Shown: positions 15,267 through 20,039 of the stretch, in pieces | How the letters are laid out: every line of letters starts with the position of its first letter | How positions within the stretch are numbered: position 1 is the stretch's first letter | From: a virus | Virus record (IMG/VR): IMGVR_UViG_3300021425_003593 | Location: 1-20,039 of that record | Length of the DNA stretch: 20,039 nt | Strand: one strand, 5' to 3' | Made by a program: the position numbers and the translations under genes | The notes under the pieces: model-generated | What the model saw: only the letters and a program-made list of their open reading frames with translations | Databases searched by the model: none | Told to the model about the DNA's origin: nothing

Positions 15267-17270
15267 TCAAGAAGTGACAACTGGTGCGCCATTGATAAAC
15301 ACACCATAAGAGTTTACTGTAAGATTTGTTCCACCGGCAATAATTTTGATTGTTCGTGCTTCACCTTGTTGATCTGATGCTCCAGTTCCAGAAGAACCTC
15401 CTTCTCCAAGTAAAATCACTGAACTATTCAAATCCTTTTCTTCATAAGCTTCGATAGCAGCAGAATAAACATAAGGTCCGCCCATATATCCAAGGTCTGA
15501 ATAATCAGAAAATGTTTGTTGAGCAAGTGATTCACCTGTAAGTGTTCCACCAGTTTCAATAACTCTTGTGAATAGATTCTTGACTTCAAGATCATTTGCT
15601 GCAATTTCATCAGCAGAAATTACAGCAGAACCTGAAGATAGATTATTATCAACTAAGAACTTGATTGCTTCAGTAGTAGCAAGTGTGTTATGATTGGTAG
15701 TTGATGCTGTTATAAGTGTTGTGATATCCGTAACAACTTGACCACCCTGAATACTGAGTGAGTTTAGCCGAGCAGATAAAGAATTATCAGTAAGAAGATT
15801 GTAAACAGCATTTGCGGTAACTAATGTAGTATCATTGATTGTTGTGAAATCAGTTGCGATTGAATTGACAACAACATTACCACCAGGACCCGCACCAGGA
15901 AATGAAAATGTATTTGCGGAAATGGGTAGAGGAGGAACACTGACAACAGCACCTGTAAGTAAATCATAGATGGCGCCTGTTGTCGCAATTGTTGTATTGT
16001 TTGTATTTGCGGCATCAATCATGTATGTAATTGCATTGACTGAATAACCCGCAAGAGTAAACAATGTGTTTGCGCTAACAGATTCTACATTTCCTGAACC
16101 CAAGAATTTATGAATCGCATTTGTAGTTGCGAGAGTGTGGTCGTCTAAACTAAGAATATCTCTTGAAATCGCATTGATTGTGATTTCAAAAAGATTGGCT
16201 GTGTTTGAAAGGAAAAATTCTTTTGAAGAAAGATAAGGAACTGTCAGACTGTTTGCAATATTGGCTGTATTACCAACAAATAGGTGACCACCAACGAATA
16301 AATCTTCACTAATATTTCCAGTATTTGCTGTAACATTATAATTTAAGAAAATATTGTTTGCTTGAATTTCTAAATCATAATTTCCACTTTCAAGGTAGTT
16401 TTGAACAGCAAGTGTAGAAGGTAGTGTATTACTTTGAATTAGAGTGAAATCATCTCGTATTGAATCAATTAGATGAGTTTTGATTTTAAGTGAAGTTCCT
16501 TCAAGTGTTCGTATGTCTTTGTCTGCTCCACCAACTAACTCATAAATACCTTTGGCTGTAATTAGAGTTTCATCATCATTATGTGTAACAAAATTATTGG
16601 CAATACGAATAACTTTATTACTACCTGCTTCACGAAAATCAAGTGAACCCAACTTCAAATCTAAAGGTGAGCCTGAGCCTGACAACCAACCCTCAATTGC
16701 TTTAGCACTTACAACTACTGAATGTGATACATCTGAAAAATCATGTTTGAATCGGTAGATTGCCCCATCTGAACCGGGGAGTGTTATTTGTCTTGGTTTC
16801 AAGTCAAAAGAATTATGCGGATGTCTCACACCTCCCAAAAGTTCATATATAGCATTTGCTGTAATTGGCTTATCATAATTACTCACATATCTTGATTGAA
16901 CCATATCTGGTACCTGAAGTACCTGGTCTAATTCATATCCATCACCAAAGTTAATCGAATTTGCTTTTAACTTTAATCTTAAAGCTGTACCTCCTGTTAA
17001 TAAATCATAAATCGCTTTTGAAGTAGCAAGAGTGTTATGATTATTTGTAAAGAAGCTTTGTTGAATCGAATTGATTGTATAACCAGAAAAACTTATAGCA
17101 CTTGTATCAATTGTATTCGCTGATAACGAACCGCTTGAATCAAACCGAACCATAACATTTGGTTGAAATACAGAATTAGCCAAATTGAATTCATCAATTA
17201 CATCATTAATTCTGTTCATAAATTCGCCAAAGGTATTTGACGAAAGAAGTGGCTGTATATAATAACTCAT
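15267..17270 (-). CDS. Repetitive fibre-like virion protein
   Basis: This 667-residue protein lacks a signal peptide or membrane helix. Its start, NTFGEFMNRINDVIDEFN (residues 12-29), resembles the N-terminal segment of many T4-like marine phage virion proteins and may attach it to the tail. Residues 66-541 contain nine copies of a roughly 50-residue unit ending in a TLATxxAIYxLLTG-type helix, a style common in phage fibres. A stretch at 318-345 (GNISEDLFVG, HLFVGNTANI) resembles short G-x-V-G-N beta repeats of trimeric fibres. The C-terminus (about 560-667) is Gly/Ser-rich and could be a tip or trimerisation domain. It is probably a tail fibre or neck/whisker-type fibre, but I cannot tell which. 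The start has only a weak upstream GGA. It is transcribed away from the divergent gene at 17367. Confidence 0.65.
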   Translation of the reverse strand: MSYYIQPLLSSNTFGEFMNRINDVIDEFNLANSVFQPNVMVRFDSSGSLSANTIDTSAISFSGYTINSIQQSFFTNNHNTLATSKAIYDLLTGGTALRLKLKANSINFGDGYELDQVLQVPDMVQSRYVSNYDKPITANAIYELLGGVRHPHNSFDLKPRQITLPGSDGAIYRFKHDFSDVSHSVVVSAKAIEGWLSGSGSPLDLKLGSLDFREAGSNKVIRIANNFVTHNDDETLITAKGIYELVGGADKDIRTLEGTSLKIKTHLIDSIRDDFTLIQSNTLPSTLAVQNYLESGNYDLEIQANNIFLNYNVTANTGNISEDLFVGGHLFVGNTANIANSLTVPYLSSKEFFLSNTANLFEITINAISRDILSLDDHTLATTNAIHKFLGSGNVESVSANTLFTLAGYSVNAITYMIDAANTNNTTIATTGAIYDLLTGAVVSVPPLPISANTFSFPGAGPGGNVVVNSIATDFTTINDTTLVTANAVYNLLTDNSLSARLNSLSIQGGQVVTDITTLITASTTNHNTLATTEAIKFLVDNNLSSGSAVISADEIAANDLEVKNLFTRVIETGGTLTGESLAQQTFSDYSDLGYMGGPYVYSAAIEAYEEKDLNSSVILLGEGGSSGTGASDQQGEARTIKIIAGGTNLTVNSYGVFINGAPVVTS
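15648..17075 (-). repeat. Nine-copy, about 50-residue protein repeat in the fibre gene
   Basis: The conserved AI/AV pair near the end of each unit falls at about residues 86, 140, 191, 241, 288, 385, 433, 488 and 535. Spacings are 47-55 residues, except one of 97 between copies five and six, twice the unit. Each unit runs ANxLxF, VNSIxxDF, TLATxxAIYxLL; examples are NTLATSKAIYDLLTG and TTLVTANAVYNLLT. The gap (about 295-365) holds GNxxVGN-type sequence instead, so one unit may have been replaced or degenerated. Confidence 0.85.
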
Positions 17271-17366
17271 GAATTTTTTTCCAGATATGTTCGTTATAAA
17301 TGATTATTGGTTACTTTTATTTATCATACTAAATACTATCTTTATAACAACCAACAAGGAGTAAAT
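17271..17366. promoter_or_regulatory. Divergent control region with late-promoter-like octamers
   Basis: The 96-base spacer separates the - strand fibre gene and the + strand exported-protein gene. On the + strand TATAAATG (17295-17302) is one base from TATAAATA and 65 bases ahead of the ATG at 17367. On the - strand GATAAATA (read 17325 to 17318) lies 48 bases ahead of the fibre ATG and is identical to the octamer at 34-41. AAGGAG at 17356-17361 is the ribosome site for the + gene. If both octamers work, the two transcripts would start within a few bases of one another and overlap. Confidence 0.4.
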
Positions 17367-17912
17367 ATGAATTCGATTAGAATCCTTGTTATGGCTGTGT
17401 TGACCGTTTTTCTTATGTCCATTCCTGCCCACGCTGAATTACATTCAGATACCGTCATTCTTAATCATGCCGAATATGTTGATATTCGCCGATCTCTTTC
17501 AAGAGGAGGTGTTCTCTATCCGATATATTATACCTCAAAAGAAGATCTTTACGCATATCCAATTTCGATTGCATGCGAAATGTCCAACACATATTATGAT
17601 GATCTGTTTTCTGTACTTGAAGAACAGTATAAAGATTATGAACTTGAAGCAACAACTTATAAAGATTTAGGTGTGACAATCTATGAAACAAAACATCCTT
17701 ATGCTCTCAAAGAAATTTATCGAGACTTAGATGTTCTTGACATGCATTCATACTGCCAGTTAAATGGTGTCACTAATCATCCTGATATGGGATTAACATA
17801 TGTTGTGCCCATAGAGGGAGAAACTTCGCCTGCGGGAAATACTATGACGTGGTGGACGAAGTTTGATCGAATGCTGACAACTTTTCCAAGTTCATTCACT
17901 CCTAAAAAATGA
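17367..17912 (+). CDS. Small exported protein of unknown function
   Basis: The 181-residue product starts with a textbook signal peptide: MNSIRILVMAVLTVFLMSIP then AHA before ELH, so cleavage after Ala23 is likely. An upstream in-frame ATG at 17307 would hide this signal and has no ribosome site; the ATG at 17367 has AAGGAG six bases ahead (17356-17361) and is preferred. The mature part is rich in Tyr, Asp and Glu, with just two cysteines (Cys70 and Cys130) that could form one disulfide in the periplasm. There is no lipobox, transmembrane helix or catalytic motif I recognise. Its stop abuts the stop of the convergent cyclase gene. Possible roles are a periplasmic partner of that receptor, an envelope-modifying or exclusion factor; none is shown by the sequence. 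Confidence 0.75.
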   Translation: MNSIRILVMAVLTVFLMSIPAHAELHSDTVILNHAEYVDIRRSLSRGGVLYPIYYTSKEDLYAYPISIACEMSNTYYDDLFSVLEEQYKDYELEATTYKDLGVTIYETKHPYALKEIYRDLDVLDMHSYCQLNGVTNHPDMGLTYVVPIEGETSPAGNTMTWWTKFDRMLTTFPSSFTPKK

Positions 17913-20039
17913 TCACATAAAATGAATCATTCTGCGTTCTGCTGAGAGATGTTCACCTTCCTCACTACATCGTTCAAGATAAATCTTCGCAACGTGATCC
18001 GAAGGGTCACCCTCTAAGATTTCACGGAACAGAAGTTCAGCACGAACAAAATCTTCTGATTGAAATGTATCATATGCTCGGTCAAAGAGAGGGAGCAATT
18101 TTTGCTTCCTCGTGATCATCTCCTCTGTGTAGACATCTAAAACCTGAAAAATATCGGTTTTTTCTTGTTTCCCTTTCACTGCTACTCGGTCTATCATTCG
18201 GAGCCGGTAGCGAGACTCTGGGAGCTTCTGGACCGTATGTCCAGACAATAGCACCGGCACATTATAGTACTTGGTCATGGCTTCGAGCCGGGCAGCGAGA
18301 TTGACCGCATCTCCAATCACTGAGGTTTCCATACGGTCATGAGTTCCTAATGTCCCAAGCATCAATCGTCCTGAGTTAATTCCAACACCAATCTTGATTG
18401 GATTTTGATCATTTGCAATCAAATGATTGTTGAACACTTGAAGTTCGTGAATCATATCGATCGAAGCATCAACTGAATCTGAAATTTCACGATGAAAAAT
18501 TGCCATGATTGAATCCCCAATGAACTTGTTCACAAAACCATGATTCTTTTTCACAATTGGTGTCATATGATTCATGTAATCATTGATGAATTTAAAATTT
18601 TCTTCAGGTGTCATCTTCTCACTGATTGTTGTGAAGTTACGAATATCAGTGAAAAGAACTGCCATATCATAGGCTTTTTGCTGACCGAGTGTAATATCAA
18701 CAATGCTTTTCTTGTTCAATAATAAATTCAATTCTTCTGGCACAAAACGAGCATAGGATTCTTTGAGTGCTAATTGTGTTGTCAAATACTCTGATTCTGT
18801 CTGTCGTATCTTGAGTGTTGCGGTCACACCTAATAGACAAATCAAACCACCTAATAAAAATTCTGAACTGGGTAAGGCATCAAAAGGCACGTTGAATTTT
18901 AGAATCAAAGTATATTTGACTGGTATCAGCAAAAGAAATAACATGCTGACTAATAATGAAATTGAATATGACGTACCTCTCTTACAAGATATAGTTGCAA
19001 AGATAATCAAAGGAATCAACTGAATCATCCAAAAGATAATAATCGATAAAGGTGGTATGAAAGAAGGGCCTAAAGGTATATCATAGATTGGAAATTGATT
19101 TAAGTTTGTTTCAAATTCTGTAGGAAATAAGAAGAGTAATAGTATATTACCAATCAAAGCAAATACAGTAACACTTTGCATTACAATTTGAATTCTTTTA
19201 AGATTCTTATAGTAATGCTCAGTTTGAATCATAATATAAACAAACTGATTATATGAGAGAATTCCAAGACCAACTATAATCGCATATAGATTTGAAATTG
19301 AAAAAAGCTTTGGCGCATGAATATAATAGCCAACACCTATTTCGCCGAACGTATATAAGGAGGCAGTACAGACTGTGATTGTAAAAAGAAATAGATTATA
19401 TAATCGAAAGTTGATCAGAAGTGTGATGAGAAAATAAAGAGCAAAAGTCCAAGCAAAAACAACAAAGATTGATTTTGAACCTATCGTGAAGAGAATATCT
19501 TTTTCAAGTGTGTCCCATTCTGTTAGATATATTTGTTCATATGGTCTTGTATTTCCATACCAACGATTATAAGGATTTGCTTTTATCCAGCTATAAATTG
19601 TAACAGAAGAACTAGGAGAAATTCGTATACGAATGTTATCATATAAATCTAAACCTGTCAATGATTCAAGAATTGAAAACTCATTATGTATATAAGTATG
19701 CTTCTCAACTTGATCTCTTACTTCAGCATAAACATATGCTTCTTCTAAATTTTCATGACTAAGACCAAAGTATGTAAAGTTTGTTGTATTATGAACTGTT
19801 AACTTGATCCAAAATCCACGAACATATGACTGTTCATTTTCTAAACTGTCTTTCCATTCAGCTTTTTCTAAGTCAGCATAAGACCTATTTTTATTTCCTC
19901 CTAAACGATTCTTTGTTTCAAGATAAGAAACATAAGTTGATAGGTCAATTTTAGATTTTTCTTTTGATTGAATAATGTATGTTTCTTTTGTGTATGCTAG
20001 AGTAGCGATCAATAACATACACAAAAAAAGAAATAATGA
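17913..20039 (-). CDS. 7TM receptor-type class III adenylate/guanylate cyclase (5' end outside window)
   Basis: The frame remains open to the right edge (SLFLFLCMLLIATLA ahead of YTKE), so the start lies beyond 20039; residues here are numbered from TTG at 20024. After an export signal, residues 20-170 resemble a 7TMR-DISM extracellular domain (FWIKLTVHN at 71-79). About seven hydrophobic helices follow, near 186-206, 209-228, 243-266, 281-300, 322-345, 352-372 and 388-404, then a linker. The cyclase domain spans about 450-630. Metal aspartates are Asp460 (LFTDIRNFT) and Asp504 (FIGDSIMAIF), base-selecting Lys is Lys500, and transition-state residues are Asn575 and Arg579 (GDAVNLAARLE). The second base-contact position is Ser568, where class IIIb adenylate cyclases have Thr. 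Residues 640-690 look TPR-like. Probably an inner-membrane sensor making cAMP; cGMP is less likely. Confidence 0.88.
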   Translation of the reverse strand, partial: SLFLFLCMLLIATLAYTKETYIIQSKEKSKIDLSTYVSYLETKNRLGGNKNRSYADLEKAEWKDSLENEQSYVRGFWIKLTVHNTTNFTYFGLSHENLEEAYVYAEVRDQVEKHTYIHNEFSILESLTGLDLYDNIRIRISPSSSVTIYSWIKANPYNRWYGNTRPYEQIYLTEWDTLEKDILFTIGSKSIFVVFAWTFALYFLITLLINFRLYNLFLFTITVCTASLYTFGEIGVGYYIHAPKLFSISNLYAIIVGLGILSYNQFVYIMIQTEHYYKNLKRIQIVMQSVTVFALIGNILLLFLFPTEFETNLNQFPIYDIPLGPSFIPPLSIIIFWMIQLIPLIIFATISCKRGTSYSISLLVSMLFLLLIPVKYTLILKFNVPFDALPSSEFLLGGLICLLGVTATLKIRQTESEYLTTQLALKESYARFVPEELNLLLNKKSIVDITLGQQKAYDMAVLFTDIRNFTTISEKMTPEENFKFINDYMNHMTPIVKKNHGFVNKFIGDSIMAIFHREISDSVDASIDMIHELQVFNNHLIANDQNPIKIGVGINSGRLMLGTLGTHDRMETSVIGDAVNLAARLEAMTKYYNVPVLLSGHTVQKLPESRYRLRMIDRVAVKGKQEKTDIFQVLDVYTEEMITRKQKLLPLFDRAYDTFQSEDFVRAELLFREILEGDPSDHVAKIYLERCSEEGEHLSAERRMIHFM

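Noticed and set aside
17307-17366. Longer start (ATG 17307) for the exported protein gene
   Set aside because: It adds 20 residues ahead of a perfect signal peptide, has no ribosome site and lies only five bases past a promoter-like octamer; ATG 17367 has AAGGAG at proper spacing.
20022-20024. TTG at 20024 as the true start of the cyclase gene
   Set aside because: The frame stays open with hydrophobic codons to the window edge, no ribosome site is visible, and the signal peptide core extends past this codon, so the real start is probably outside the window.
1-20039. tRNA genes, CRISPR arrays, insertion sequences or attachment sites
   Set aside because: No cloverleaf-compatible intergenic sequence, regularly spaced direct DNA repeats, transposase or flanking terminal repeats were seen; the repeats present are diverged, protein-level ones.

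Overview
The window looks like part of the genome of an AT-rich, T4-like contractile-tailed phage (myovirus), probably marine or other uncultured material. The left two thirds form a baseplate-wedge operon on the + strand: a gp25-like protein, a gp6-like (Baseplate_J-type) protein, a 2986-residue protein in the position of T4 gp7, and a gp8-like protein of 949 residues. Gene order, touching or overlapping starts and stops, and recognisable gp25, gp6 and gp8 motifs support this. The third and fourth genes are about three times longer than their T4 counterparts. The giant one carries a decayed Hint (intein-type) domain, a short GC-rich patch unlike its surroundings, and a run of about 118-residue degenerate repeats.

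A strong terminator follows the gp8-like gene and the strand then changes. On the - strand lie a free-standing GIY-YIG homing endonuclease with NUMOD3-type motifs and two zinc-finger-like modules, and a 667-residue repetitive fibre-like virion protein. Between these two genes sits a perfect 8-bp hairpin. A 96-base spacer with late-promoter-like octamers on both strands separates the fibre gene from a + strand gene for a small exported protein.

The right end is the unexpected part. The exported 181-residue protein converges stop-to-stop (the two TGA codons form TGATCA) with a - strand gene for a membrane receptor-type class III nucleotide cyclase. That protein has a predicted export signal, a 7TMR-DISM-like extracytoplasmic domain, about seven membrane helices, a cyclase domain with its main catalytic residues intact, and a helical C-terminal tail. 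Its first codons lie beyond the right edge. Receptor cyclases of this design are known mainly from cellular bacteria such as spirochaetes, so the gene suggests cargo taken from a host and possible phage control of cAMP signalling. It lies at the window edge, so continued phage sequence beyond base 20039 is needed to exclude a host or assembly junction.

No tRNA, rRNA, CRISPR array, insertion sequence or attachment site was recognised. The only gene-free gaps are shorter than 125 bases and are described below.
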